NCBI GenBank assembly: GCA_965228775.1
Contig: OZ245840.1
Coordinates: forward strand, 3,658,001 to 3,722,000
Source: JANQMY01 sp965228775
GTDB taxonomy: Bacteria > Pseudomonadota > Alphaproteobacteria > JANQMY01
Direction: 5' to 3'
DNA length: 64,000 bases
Shown here: positions 51,965-60,569 of the stretch, one piece after another
How positions within the stretch are numbered: position 1 is the first letter of the stretch
Layout: each line of letters begins with the position of its first letter
Program-made: the position numbers and the translations under genes
The notes under the pieces: model-generated
What the model saw: only the letters and a program-made list of their open reading frames with translations
Told to the model about the DNA's origin: nothing
Database searches by the model: none

Positions 51965-52243
51965 GCCGGAGGCAGATAGCCCCAAATTTGTTATCAATCT
52001 TAAAATAAGACTAATAACAACACTAAATAAATGTGAAATAAAATAAATATCGAAAAAATACTGGTAATTATCAAAAGGCTCGATTATGTGTCTGCAGAAG
52101 CGAAATCCGGATTGGTCAAATCGGTTAGGCATTGACCGGCATGGCTGGCTTCTGCTGTTGTGATCGACTAAAAGAAGAACGCCCGTGCAAAAATTTAAAA
52201 TGCAGCCGGTTCCGGGATGAGAAACGAACGATAAGGAAGAGCG
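51965..52243 (+). promoter_or_regulatory. AT-rich leader before korAB
   Basis: This 279-base region is far more AT-rich than its surroundings (especially 51990-52080). It holds no convincing gene; a 25-codon frame at 52086-52163 is noted as rejected. It should contain the korAB promoter. I could not identify specific -35/-10 elements or an operator. AAGGAAGAG near 52232 is the ribosome binding site of korA. Confidence 0.45.
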
Positions 52244-54124
52244 ATGAGCGTTACCGACGTCGCGAGCAAGGCGGATGCGACCGCCCCAGAAATCAAGCGT
52301 CAAGAAATCGACGAAGTGACTGTACGTTTCGCCGGTGATTCTGGCGACGGTGTGCAGCTCACGGGTGGCCAGTTCACTCAAGCCACCGCCTTAGCGGGCA
52401 ACGACTTGGCGACCTTCCCGGACTTTCCGGCGGAAATTCGCGCACCTGTAGGCACCACATTCGGCGTATCGGCCTTCCAAATTCATTTCGGCGCGCGCCG
52501 CATTTATACGCCCGGTGATGCACCAGATGTGCTGGTCGTGTTCAACCCAGCTGCCTTGAAAGTCAATCTGACGGACCTTGTCAAAGGCGGGCTCGTTATT
52601 TTGGACTCCGGCACGTTCAATAAACGCAATCTGGACAAGGCTGGGTTTGAACAAGACCCCCGCGAAGACGGCACCTTGGACGGTTATCGCGTTCTGGAAA
52701 TCGACATTACGGCCCAGACACACAATGCGGTGGAAGGACTGGGCATTACCAATAAAGAAGCCGGCCGTTGTAAGAACTTTTGGACCCTTGGCTTTGTCTA
52801 TTGGCTTTATGGCCGCGACCGCGCCGCAACGGTCGATTGGATTAAAGCGAAGTTCGGGGCGAAGCGGCCGGAAATTGCGGAAGCAAATATCGCCGCCCTC
52901 AATGCAGGTCACGCAGCAGCGGAGACGGCTGAGCTTGGCGCAGACATTAGTGCTGTCCATGTGGCGCCGGCGCCATTGGAACAAGGCCTTTATCGCAACA
53001 TTACCGGCGCGGAAGCGCTTTCAATTGGATTGGTCGCGGGTGCTTCTCTTGCTGATCTGCCGATGAAGTTCTGTTCTTACCCCATCACGCCTGCGTCGTC
53101 TCTGTTGCATGAGCTGGCGAAGCTGAAGTCCTACGATGTGACCACCTTCCAAGCGGAAGACGAGATCGCCGCCGTTTGTGCCGCGATTGGTGCGTCCTAC
53201 GCGGGCGGTCTTGGGGTGACCTCAAGTTCAGGGCCAGGCATCGCGTTGAAGACCGAAGCGATCGGTCTTGCCATCGGTGTTGAGTTGCCGCTGGTGATCG
53301 TGAATGCGCAACGGGCCGGACCGTCGACAGGCATGCCGACGAAGACGGAACAGTCGGATCTCTATCAATCTGTCTTCGGACGAAATGCCGATGCGCCGTT
53401 GATTGTTGTGGCGGCACGTTCGCCCGCGGATTGTTTCGACACGGCCATCGAAGCCGTCAAGCTTTCCACCAAATACATGGTGCCGGTGATCTTGCTGACA
53501 GACGGCTTCATCGCCAATGCATCTGAGCCATGGCATGTGCCGGACTTCAATGATTACGACCCCTTCCCGGTTCAGTTCCGCGAAGACCCGGACGGTTTCC
53601 ACCCCTTCCTGCGCGATCAAGCGACTTTGGCACGGGCATGGGCGAAGCCGGGCACGCCGGGTCTGGAACACCGGATCGGCGGGATCGAACGCGCAGAGAA
53701 TTCAGGCCATATTTCATATGAGCCTGAAAACCACGAGCGTATGACAAAGATCCGTGCACAGAAGGTTCAGAATGCAGCCAACGACATCCCGCTACAAACT
53801 GTAGATTCGGGGCCTGAAAGCGGCAAAATCGTCTTTGTCGGCTGGGGGTCGACCTATGGCTCCATCAGCAGCGGTGTTAAACGCGCTTTGGCCGATGGTT
53901 TGGAAGCATCGCATGTTCACCTGCGGAACATCTGGCCCCTGCCACGCAATTTGGGGGATTTATTGAAAGGCTTCGATCGGGTGATCGTGCCGGAAATGAA
54001 CAATGGCCAGCTGGTCACGTTGCTGCGCGGCGAATACGCCATTGATGCGGAACCGCTAACGCAAATCACCGGCCGCCCCTTCAAGGCCGATCGCATTTAT
54101 CACGTCGTCAAAGACGCGTCTTAA
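52244..54124 (+). CDS. korA: 2-oxoacid:ferredoxin oxidoreductase, fused gamma-alpha subunit
   Basis: A 626-residue protein. The gamma domain is N-terminal (TVRFAGDSGDGVQLTGGQF near residues 26-45, GTTFGVSAFQIHFG). The alpha domain follows from about residue 240 (GNQALSIG-type GAEALSIGLVAGASLADL, YPITPASSLLHEL, FQAEDEIAAV, then the TKTEQSDLYQ loop). With KorB it forms a CoA-dependent enzyme that decarboxylates 2-oxoglutarate (or another 2-oxoacid) and reduces ferredoxin. The pair is next to korB (16 bases). Substrate choice (2-oxoglutarate) is inferred from the KorAB-type arrangement. Confidence 0.9.
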   Translation: MSVTDVASKADATAPEIKRQEIDEVTVRFAGDSGDGVQLTGGQFTQATALAGNDLATFPDFPAEIRAPVGTTFGVSAFQIHFGARRIYTPGDAPDVLVVFNPAALKVNLTDLVKGGLVILDSGTFNKRNLDKAGFEQDPREDGTLDGYRVLEIDITAQTHNAVEGLGITNKEAGRCKNFWTLGFVYWLYGRDRAATVDWIKAKFGAKRPEIAEANIAALNAGHAAAETAELGADISAVHVAPAPLEQGLYRNITGAEALSIGLVAGASLADLPMKFCSYPITPASSLLHELAKLKSYDVTTFQAEDEIAAVCAAIGASYAGGLGVTSSSGPGIALKTEAIGLAIGVELPLVIVNAQRAGPSTGMPTKTEQSDLYQSVFGRNADAPLIVVAARSPADCFDTAIEAVKLSTKYMVPVILLTDGFIANASEPWHVPDFNDYDPFPVQFREDPDGFHPFLRDQATLARAWAKPGTPGLEHRIGGIERAENSGHISYEPENHERMTKIRAQKVQNAANDIPLQTVDSGPESGKIVFVGWGSTYGSISSGVKRALADGLEASHVHLRNIWPLPRNLGDLLKGFDRVIVPEMNNGQLVTLLRGEYAIDAEPLTQITGRPFKADRIYHVVKDAS

Positions 54125-54140
54125 GAGTGAGACCCTGGAT

Positions 54141-55163
54141 ATGAACGTAGCTCCGGATCCGAAGAAGTTTACCGCGAAAGACTTCACCACCGACCAGGAA
54201 GTGCGCTGGTGCCCAGGCTGTGGTGACTATGCCATTCTTAAAGCCGTGCGGGCGACCTTGGCCGACATTGGAACCTCACCGGAAGATGTGGTGTTTGTGT
54301 CCGGCATCGGATGTGCGGCACGCTTTCCCTATTACATTTCCAGTTACGGCTTTCACACGATCCATGGTCGTGCGCCGGCGGTTGCCACTGGTGTGAAACT
54401 GCAAAATCCGGAATTGGATGTGTGGGTTGTGGGCGGCGATGGCGACATGCTGTCGATTGGCGGCAATCACACCATGCACGCCCTGCGGCGCAATGTGGAT
54501 TTGAACATTCTACTGTTCAACAATGAAATCTACGGGCTAACCAAAGGTCAGTACTCCCCCACATCGCGGGTGGGCACGCGGTCGCCGTCGACGCCGGATG
54601 GCTCGGTGGACAAGCCATTGTCTGCGTTGGAATTCGCCCTTGGCGCGGGCGCACGCTTTGTGGCGCGTTCGATTGATACCGCGCAGAAGCATTTGCCCGG
54701 TGTGCTGAAGCGGGCACATGCGCACAAAGGCGCTTCCATCGTGGAAATCTTCCAAAATTGTATTGTTTACAATGACGGCGTGTTCGACCATTTCACGGAA
54801 AAGAAGTCGGCGTCGGAAACGCAGCTTCATGCGGAACACGGCAAGCCGCTTTTGTTCGGCAAAGAAAACGACAAAGGCATTCGTTTCAATCCGCAAACGT
54901 TCTCGCTGGAAGTGGTGACTGTTGGCGAAGGCGGTGTGGACCTGTCGGAAATTGTCGTCCACGACGAGACCAACAAAATGCTGGCGCAAATGCTGGTGAC
55001 GTTCCAGCCGCCCGATTTCCCGGTGGTGATCGGTGTCATCTATTGTGATCCGGGGCCGGAATACGTATCGGCAGTGACGGACCAGACCGATGCTGCTAAG
55101 GCGAAGTCCGGTCCTGCGGACATCAATGCGCTGTTGCGCAAAGGCAGCACCTGGACGGTCTAA
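54141..55163 (+). CDS. korB: 2-oxoacid:ferredoxin oxidoreductase, beta subunit
   Basis: A 340-residue TPP-binding subunit. CPGCGDYAILKA near residues 24-35 and GIGCAARFPYY near 60 supply the Cys residues for an iron-sulfur cluster, and GDGDMLSIGGNH near 95-106 is the TPP/Mg motif. It is the right length for KorB (about 340 residues) and pairs with the upstream gamma-alpha subunit. No ferredoxin gene is adjacent. Confidence 0.92.
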   Translation: MNVAPDPKKFTAKDFTTDQEVRWCPGCGDYAILKAVRATLADIGTSPEDVVFVSGIGCAARFPYYISSYGFHTIHGRAPAVATGVKLQNPELDVWVVGGDGDMLSIGGNHTMHALRRNVDLNILLFNNEIYGLTKGQYSPTSRVGTRSPSTPDGSVDKPLSALEFALGAGARFVARSIDTAQKHLPGVLKRAHAHKGASIVEIFQNCIVYNDGVFDHFTEKKSASETQLHAEHGKPLLFGKENDKGIRFNPQTFSLEVVTVGEGGVDLSEIVVHDETNKMLAQMLVTFQPPDFPVVIGVIYCDPGPEYVSAVTDQTDAAKAKSGPADINALLRKGSTWTV

Positions 55164-55196
55164 AACGGTCATAGCGAGAAAAACGAGGAGGTTGTT

Positions 55197-56018
55197 GTGT
55201 CATTGGAACTTGAAGGCATTTCGGCCCCTTATGAGACTTTCCTTGTAGAGAAAGACGGGGCCATCGATTGGGTGACGCTCAATCGGCCCGACAGGCTTAA
55301 TGCCATTAGCCAGCGCATGATGCTGGAGCTGCAACACTATTTCGGAAATCTGTATACGGACCACAGCGTCCGCGTTGTGATCCTCAAAGGGGCAGGGCGC
55401 GCGTTCTGCGCTGGCCTTGACCTCAAGGATCGGGGTGGTACGGAGTCCAATTCGCCGTCCAACGGCATGCGCGGCCAGCGCCGGGTCAGCGAAATTGTGA
55501 TGCGGATGCGCCGTTGTCCGCAGCCGATTATCTCACTGGTGCATGGCGCCGCAAGCGGTGGGGGATTTGCCTTCGCGCTCGCGTCTGATGTGCGCATTGC
55601 GGGGGAGACCGCACGTATGAATGTGGCCATGGCGCGTATTGGCTTGTCCGGTTGTGATGTGGGGATCAGCTATTTCTTGCCGCGCGCCGTTGGACGTTCC
55701 ACCGCCATGGAGCTGATGATGACGGGCCGTTTCATCGATTCGCAGCGCGCGTTGCAGACGGGCCTCGTCTCTCAAGTGGTGCCCGATGATCAACTTGCCG
55801 CTATGGGCAAGGAGCTTGCGGATGACATGCTGATGCTCAGCCCCATGGGGCTGCGGCTTACGAAGGAAGGGGCCACCATGGCGGCGGACGCAGACAGTCT
55901 TGAGGCCGCCGTGGCGATTGAGGACCGGCAACAGATCCTCTGTGCCACCAGCGGCGATTTCCGCGAAGGGATCACGGCGTTCCTTGAGAAGCGCAAACCG
56001 GACTATCAAGACGCCTGA
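55197..56018 (+). CDS. Enoyl-CoA hydratase/isomerase family protein
   Basis: A 273-residue crotonase-fold protein. Oxyanion segments are AGRAFCAGLDLKDRGG near 67-82 and VHGAASGGGFAFALASDVRI near 118-137. The start is a GTG at 55197 supported by GAGGAGG at 55185-55191. It follows korB by 33 bases and so may share its transcript. The 3' end overlaps the convergent TetR gene by 13 bases. Confidence 0.86.
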   Translation: MSLELEGISAPYETFLVEKDGAIDWVTLNRPDRLNAISQRMMLELQHYFGNLYTDHSVRVVILKGAGRAFCAGLDLKDRGGTESNSPSNGMRGQRRVSEIVMRMRRCPQPIISLVHGAASGGGFAFALASDVRIAGETARMNVAMARIGLSGCDVGISYFLPRAVGRSTAMELMMTGRFIDSQRALQTGLVSQVVPDDQLAAMGKELADDMLMLSPMGLRLTKEGATMAADADSLEAAVAIEDRQQILCATSGDFREGITAFLEKRKPDYQDA

Positions 56019-56602
56019 TTGCGCGGACGCAAGCCATCTATCAGTCTACAGATGTTTTCGTAAATGTGCTCAAGCATTTCCGGATTATTGTCATTTTCGA
56101 ACAGTGTCATAATGCCTTCGTTTAGTGCGCCGGATAGTAATGCTGCCATGATTTCCGCTGACGGCACGTCGATCGCTCCTTGGTCGACCGCGAATTCCAG
56201 GCCTTCGATCAGTGACTGAACGCCCGTGCGGCGCTCGATAGCGCGCCAGTCGTTGAACCCCAATACGGACGGTCCTTCCATCATCACGATACGTACAAAT
56301 TCCGGTTTCGACGCCTCTTCCAAAAAGGCGCGCGAACCTTGCTTCAATCCTTCAATCGGATCATTGGCGCCCACCGCCCGTTTCTCGATAGCCTCGAACA
56401 CTTCCATCTGGATTGTTTCCACCACGGCCCGGAACAGCGCCTTCTTATCTTCATAATGGTGGTAGAGGGCGCCCCGGCTCACCCCCGTTGCCTTGGCCAG
56501 GGCGGGGGTCGATGTGCCGGCAAAACCATTCTCCAGAAATGCCCGCCTCGCCCCATCAATGAGGGTGGTCTGAGTGGCGGTAGATCTATCTTGTTGGCGC
56601 AT
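56006..56602 (-). CDS. TetR-family transcriptional regulator
   Basis: A 198-residue TetR protein. The DNA-binding domain is at residues about 10-56 (GFAGTSTPALAKATG, SRGALYHHYEDK) with a helical ligand domain after it. The ATG at 56602 is chosen since the N-terminal extension above it is not TetR-like and overlaps the operators. It is divergent from the VOC gene, and two palindromes lie between (56626-56664). Confidence 0.9.
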   Translation of the reverse strand: MRQQDRSTATQTTLIDGARRAFLENGFAGTSTPALAKATGVSRGALYHHYEDKKALFRAVVETIQMEVFEAIEKRAVGANDPIEGLKQGSRAFLEEASKPEFVRIVMMEGPSVLGFNDWRAIERRTGVQSLIEGLEFAVDQGAIDVPSAEIMAALLSGALNEGIMTLFENDNNPEMLEHIYENICRLIDGLRPRNQAS

Positions 56603-56625
56603 GGGTGTGCTCTCTCTTGACAAAC

Positions 56626-56664
56626 AAACAGACTGTTTGTATGTAAAAAACATACAGTCTGTTT
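56626..56664. promoter_or_regulatory. TetR double operator
   Basis: AAACAGACTGT at 56626-56636 and its exact complement at 56654-56664 form one large inverted repeat, and each arm contains its own small palindrome (AAACAG-A-CTGTTT and ACAG-T-CTGT). The midpoint is the A-tract at 56645-56650. The site lies between the TetR start (56602) and the VOC start (56712), consistent with binding of two dimers and control of both genes. Confidence 0.72.
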
Positions 56665-56711
56665 TTAATTGTGTTTGCGCGATGAAGCAAGCCATGCGGA
56701 AGGAGTGAGCA

Positions 56712-57137
56712 ATGAAAGTGAACAGCTATTATCCCGTGATCACGGTGTCGGATGTGGCTGCCACAGCCGGATTTTACGAAACCAATTTTGGTTTCACGAA
56801 AGGCTTCGACTCTGGCTGGTACGTGCATCTTGTCCATCCGGACAATCCAGGCGTCAATTTGGCGGTGATGGAATCCAGTCACGAGTCATTGCCAGAGGGC
56901 TATCGTAAGGACGCCCAAGGTGTGCTGCTCAATTTTGAAGTTGAGGATGTGGACGCAATTTACGCCCGCATGACTGCGTCAGACGTAGAGATCCTGCGTC
57001 CACTCAAGGACGAATCCTGGGGCCAGCGCCACTTCATCATGCGCGACCCGGCCGGTGTGATGATTGACGTGATCAAAATGATTCCCCCAACGGCGGAATA
57101 TGCGGCGCGGTATGAAGAGGACTCGATTCCTAACTGA
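56712..57137 (+). CDS. VOC (glyoxalase/bleomycin resistance) family protein
   Basis: A 141-residue VOC-fold protein with two paired beta-alpha-beta-beta-beta modules: YYPVITVSDVAATAGFYETNFGF at the start and GVLLNFEVEDVDAIYARM at the middle, ending HFIMRDPAGVMIDVIK. Such proteins are lyases, dioxygenases or binding proteins. It is divergent from the TetR regulator and is the probable regulated gene. The pair forms a simple sensor-effector unit. Confidence 0.85.
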   Translation: MKVNSYYPVITVSDVAATAGFYETNFGFTKGFDSGWYVHLVHPDNPGVNLAVMESSHESLPEGYRKDAQGVLLNFEVEDVDAIYARMTASDVEILRPLKDESWGQRHFIMRDPAGVMIDVIKMIPPTAEYAARYEEDSIPN

Positions 57138-57224
57138 CGACTACTGCATGTCTGAGAAGCCTGGGGATCGCCTCTTCTCGTTGGGATCTCCAGGCGATAG
57201 ACTCTCCCAACAGGGAGAGGCATT

Positions 57225-58664
57225 TTGGAATTCATTTCGCCCATCACAAATTGGATAGTCGAGAACGAAGGTCTCCTCTCGGGGCTTGCAGCTATGATCG
57301 TCGTAGGCGGCGTCATTACGTCTCCGTTTGGCGCGAGCCTGCGTTCGCTCGTCGGCCGGCTTCGTCCCTCATTCTTAAGCGAGGCGGAAGACGAGCCCGC
57401 CGCCACAGAGAAGGGCGTCTCGACGGCAGAACCACGTCGCCAAAGGCCATCAATCGCCATCTTGCCGCTGAACAATATGAGCGGCGATACGTCTCAAGAC
57501 TATCTTGCGGACGGCTTGACGGAAGATCTCATAACACTCGTGTCGCGCATTGAAGGCTTTGATGTCATCGCGCGGAATTCAACCTTTGCCTATAAAGGGC
57601 AGCACCCGGACATTCGGGACGTGGGGCAGACCCTTGGGGCAAGCTATGTGGTCGAAGGCAGTTTGCGCCAAATGGGACAGCAACTGCGCGTCACGGTCCA
57701 GCTCATTGATGCCGCAAACGGCAACCATGTATGGGCGGAAAAATATGACCGTCCCCTGAGCGAATTCTTTGATTTGCAGGATGAAGTGGTTGCGGCCATT
57801 GCGGCACAGCTTCTGCCTCAGCTCGACACGGCAGCGATCGCACGGCACCTCGATCATTCTGACGACACGTTAAAAGCATGGGCTCTAACCCGGCGCGCCT
57901 ATACCATTCTTAGGTCTGAGCGGAACAATCTAGAGAATCTAGAACGCGCGATTTCTCTCTCGGAGCAAGCCCTGGCAATTGATCCAAACTTTGCGGAGGC
58001 TTACGGAACACTTGCCAGAGCGCACTCGATTGCGTGCTTTTACGACGAGACGGAAGACCAAGAGCAATCCCAAAAGAGGGCGCAAGAGGCGATCGCGACC
58101 TTGCGACGCCTCGCGCCAAATGAAGCGGTAACCTATCACGCCATCGCGCAGTTCGCATTGGCGACCGAGGGGTCGGAAAAAGCCGTGCCCGCATTTGAAG
58201 AGGCGGCGAGGCGTAATCCTAATGACGTCCTGTTGCTCGCCTCTCTTGGGTATCATCTTGTGCAGACCGGTCGTACGCCTGAGGGGCTTTCAAAACTTCA
58301 GCGTGCGTTAGATCTCTCGCCACATGATCCAGGCAGACATCGTCTCCATTTCTTGATGGCGATGGCTTCCCTCAATGTTGATGACCTTGATGCTGCACTT
58401 AAGCATGCAAGATCGTCAGTTGAATTGTTCGACCAGTTTCCCGCTGCTCTTGCCCTACATGCGGGGCTTCTTTTCGCAAAGGGCGAAAACGAACAGGCAA
58501 AGCAGCAATTGGCGCGGCTTCGTATGGTTAATCCGAGCATGAGGCGGGAGTTTCTCACCGCCCGCATGGGCTATAGCTTCGGATTGAAAATGGAGCAGGA
58601 AGAAAGCTTCAATCGCTTGCTCGACGAAGCTGGTTTTGTGGATGAGCCAAACGAAAGTGTGTGA
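57225..58664 (+). CDS. Membrane-anchored TolB-like/TPR protein, copy 1
   Basis: A 479-residue protein. One membrane helix at about 17-34; a TolB-like/FlgO-type domain at about 74-200 (PSIAILPLNNMSGD, ADGLTEDLITLVSR, VIARNSTFAYKG, YVVEGSLRQ), then helical TPR repeats from about 215 to the end (IDPNFAEAYGTLARAHS). The family usually carries this module at the C-terminus of adenylate cyclases or winged-helix regulators; here a membrane anchor replaces the N-terminal effector. The start is a TTG at 57225 with AGGGAGAGG ending five bases before; no better ATG exists. Downstream lies a paralogue. Confidence 0.85.
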   Translation: MEFISPITNWIVENEGLLSGLAAMIVVGGVITSPFGASLRSLVGRLRPSFLSEAEDEPAATEKGVSTAEPRRQRPSIAILPLNNMSGDTSQDYLADGLTEDLITLVSRIEGFDVIARNSTFAYKGQHPDIRDVGQTLGASYVVEGSLRQMGQQLRVTVQLIDAANGNHVWAEKYDRPLSEFFDLQDEVVAAIAAQLLPQLDTAAIARHLDHSDDTLKAWALTRRAYTILRSERNNLENLERAISLSEQALAIDPNFAEAYGTLARAHSIACFYDETEDQEQSQKRAQEAIATLRRLAPNEAVTYHAIAQFALATEGSEKAVPAFEEAARRNPNDVLLLASLGYHLVQTGRTPEGLSKLQRALDLSPHDPGRHRLHFLMAMASLNVDDLDAALKHARSSVELFDQFPAALALHAGLLFAKGENEQAKQQLARLRMVNPSMRREFLTARMGYSFGLKMEQEESFNRLLDEAGFVDEPNESV

Positions 58665-58739
58665 ATAATCGCGCCGAACGAGATCATCTTTGCAGATACG
58701 AGTTGCCGGAGTAGACTGTCTCCAGAGTAGGCTGGGGCC

Positions 58740-60128
58740 ATGTTTGAGTATCTTGTTCAATTGATAAGCTCCAATGCGCAGCTCCTTTCCGGGATTGCAG
58801 CGCTCATTGGGATTATAGGTGTCGTGGTCAGCCCCATCGGATCTGGCCTGCGTATGCTGTTGCGCCGCAATCTGCGCCAGTCAAATTCCCACAGTGTCGA
58901 GCAAGCAGTGACGATGCCAAGGCGTGCGCGGCCTTCGGTGGCTGTGATGCCTTTCAAGAACACCAGCGGAGATGTCGCGCAGGACTACCTGGCGGATGGA
59001 TTGACGGAAGATATCATCACGACATTATCTTATGCCTCGGCATTTGATGTCATTGCGCGCAACTCCACATTTGCCTACAAAAATCAGACGGCGGACGTTC
59101 GTGAAGTCGGGGCACATCTGGGGGCAACCTATGTCGTCGAAGGCAGCCTTCGTACCGTGGCCGAAAATGTCCGCGTCACCGTGCAAGTGAACGATGCTGA
59201 AACCGGCAGTCAAATCTGGGCGGAGAAGTTTGAACGACGCCTCGCATCGTTCTTGGAAATTCAGGATGATGTGGTCAATGCCATCGCTTGCCAGATCTGC
59301 CCGGAGATCGAGCGTGTTGAGCAAGCACGGGACAAACATTTGCCGACCGGCGACCTTGGCGCCTGGGCGCTGGTTCGGCGGGCCAGCACGATCTTCAACA
59401 GTGAACGAAACAACCGCGAAAATCTCAATCGCGTTATTGAGTTTTCCAAGAAAGCAATCGCTCTCGATCCGAACTACTCAGAAGCGTATGGGTTTTTATC
59501 ACGAGCCTATTCGGTTGCGGTCATTTATGCCGAGACCGAAGATTCGGAGGCGGATCTTCTTGCGGCCGAGGAGGCGTATCAGCGCATACGTGAACTTGCG
59601 CCCAATTATGCCGACACGTTTTTTACGCAAGGCCAGCTTGCCTTGGCAAAGGGCGATCCCGAGCTGGCACTCACAGCATTTAAAGGCGCGTATGAACGTA
59701 ATCCAAACAATGTCTTGGTGCTGTCAATTCTAGGGTTGACGGCGGCGCGGTTGGGATATGCACAAGACGGTATCGATCTCATTGAAAGGGCCTTGCAATT
59801 GTCGCCGCATGATCCATCGCGGCACATGCATCATTTCGCGCTTGCAAATGCCGCCATGTCTGTCGGTGACACGCGAAAGGCGCTTTCACATGCGAAACAA
59901 TGCGTGGATCTATTTGGAGATTTCCCGGCTGGTCTTGCCACATATGCCAGTGTTTTGCTGGCAATGGGGCGGGATGACGAAGCGCGGGTACAGCTTGATA
60001 GGATTCGGCAAGTCAGTCCTGGAACCACACGTCAAGAAATGACAAGCGGCGCGCAATGGATTGGCGGGTTGAGTGAGGAGCGGCTGGAAGACTTCGACCG
60101 TTTACTTCGCGAGTCTGGTTTCGACTGA
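58740..60128 (+). CDS. Membrane-anchored TolB-like/TPR protein, copy 2
   Basis: A 462-residue paralogue of the preceding gene, of the same plan: TM helix at about 15-33 (SSNAQLLSGIAALIGIIGV, with the VSPIGSGLRML end), TolB-like domain (PSVAVMPFKNTSGD, ADGLTEDIITTLS, VIARNSTFAYK, YVVEGSLRTV) and TPR repeats to the end (LDPNYSEAYGFLSRAYSV). The two are 75 bases apart in tandem, so a gene duplication followed by divergence is the natural reading. Start ATG 58740. No cyclase gene is adjacent. Confidence 0.87.
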   Translation: MFEYLVQLISSNAQLLSGIAALIGIIGVVVSPIGSGLRMLLRRNLRQSNSHSVEQAVTMPRRARPSVAVMPFKNTSGDVAQDYLADGLTEDIITTLSYASAFDVIARNSTFAYKNQTADVREVGAHLGATYVVEGSLRTVAENVRVTVQVNDAETGSQIWAEKFERRLASFLEIQDDVVNAIACQICPEIERVEQARDKHLPTGDLGAWALVRRASTIFNSERNNRENLNRVIEFSKKAIALDPNYSEAYGFLSRAYSVAVIYAETEDSEADLLAAEEAYQRIRELAPNYADTFFTQGQLALAKGDPELALTAFKGAYERNPNNVLVLSILGLTAARLGYAQDGIDLIERALQLSPHDPSRHMHHFALANAAMSVGDTRKALSHAKQCVDLFGDFPAGLATYASVLLAMGRDDEARVQLDRIRQVSPGTTRQEMTSGAQWIGGLSEERLEDFDRLLRESGFD

Positions 60129-60569
60129 CATTTAATCAGTATAAAGAGGAAAATTACAGGCTTGCCCAGAAAAACAATACCCCTCCCCAAAACGCGGGGA
60201 GGGGTATGTGAAGGACAGGCTCGTTGGGGGGAGGGATGCCTGCCCTCGTGGGGGTCTCGGATCTGAGCGATGAAAGGTATCGGGGCCTGGAGAGCGCCAC
60301 CCACCCCCTCGCTCGAAATCAAAGATCTCTCGTCAAAGCGTTTCCAGGTGAAGTGTACAACGGTTCATCGTCCGGAAACGCGTTAAAACAAAAGCTCGGG
60401 GCACTTTTGTAATTTGATGAAAACCAAAAGTGCCCTTGGGTACAGGCTAGATAAGGTGCGAAATCCGGGAAACAAGCCCCCTCACACACACGTCATTGTC
60501 ACGTGATTGAGGTACATGAAATGCGGGGCGCCTTTGCCGGGAGAGATGCCCCCGGAAGCGAACAAGCTT
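60129..60569. repeat. Intergenic region with three unrelated hairpins
   Basis: No gene is seen in these 441 bases. ATACCCCTCCCC (60177-60188) pairs with 60196-60207. GCGTTTCC (60338-60345) pairs with GGAAACGC (60374-60381) and encloses GTTCATCGTCC, resembling the GTCCGGAAAAC-type alphaproteobacterial repeat. GGGCACTTTTG (60399-60409) pairs with CAAAAGTGCCC (60425-60435), a terminator-like hairpin but without a U-tract. These separate the convergent TolB/TPR and carbonic anhydrase genes. Confidence 0.65.

Noticed and set aside
52086..52163. A 25-codon frame before korA, possible leader peptide
   Set aside because: No run of one regulatory codon, no attenuator hairpin, and only a weak purine stretch before the ATG.
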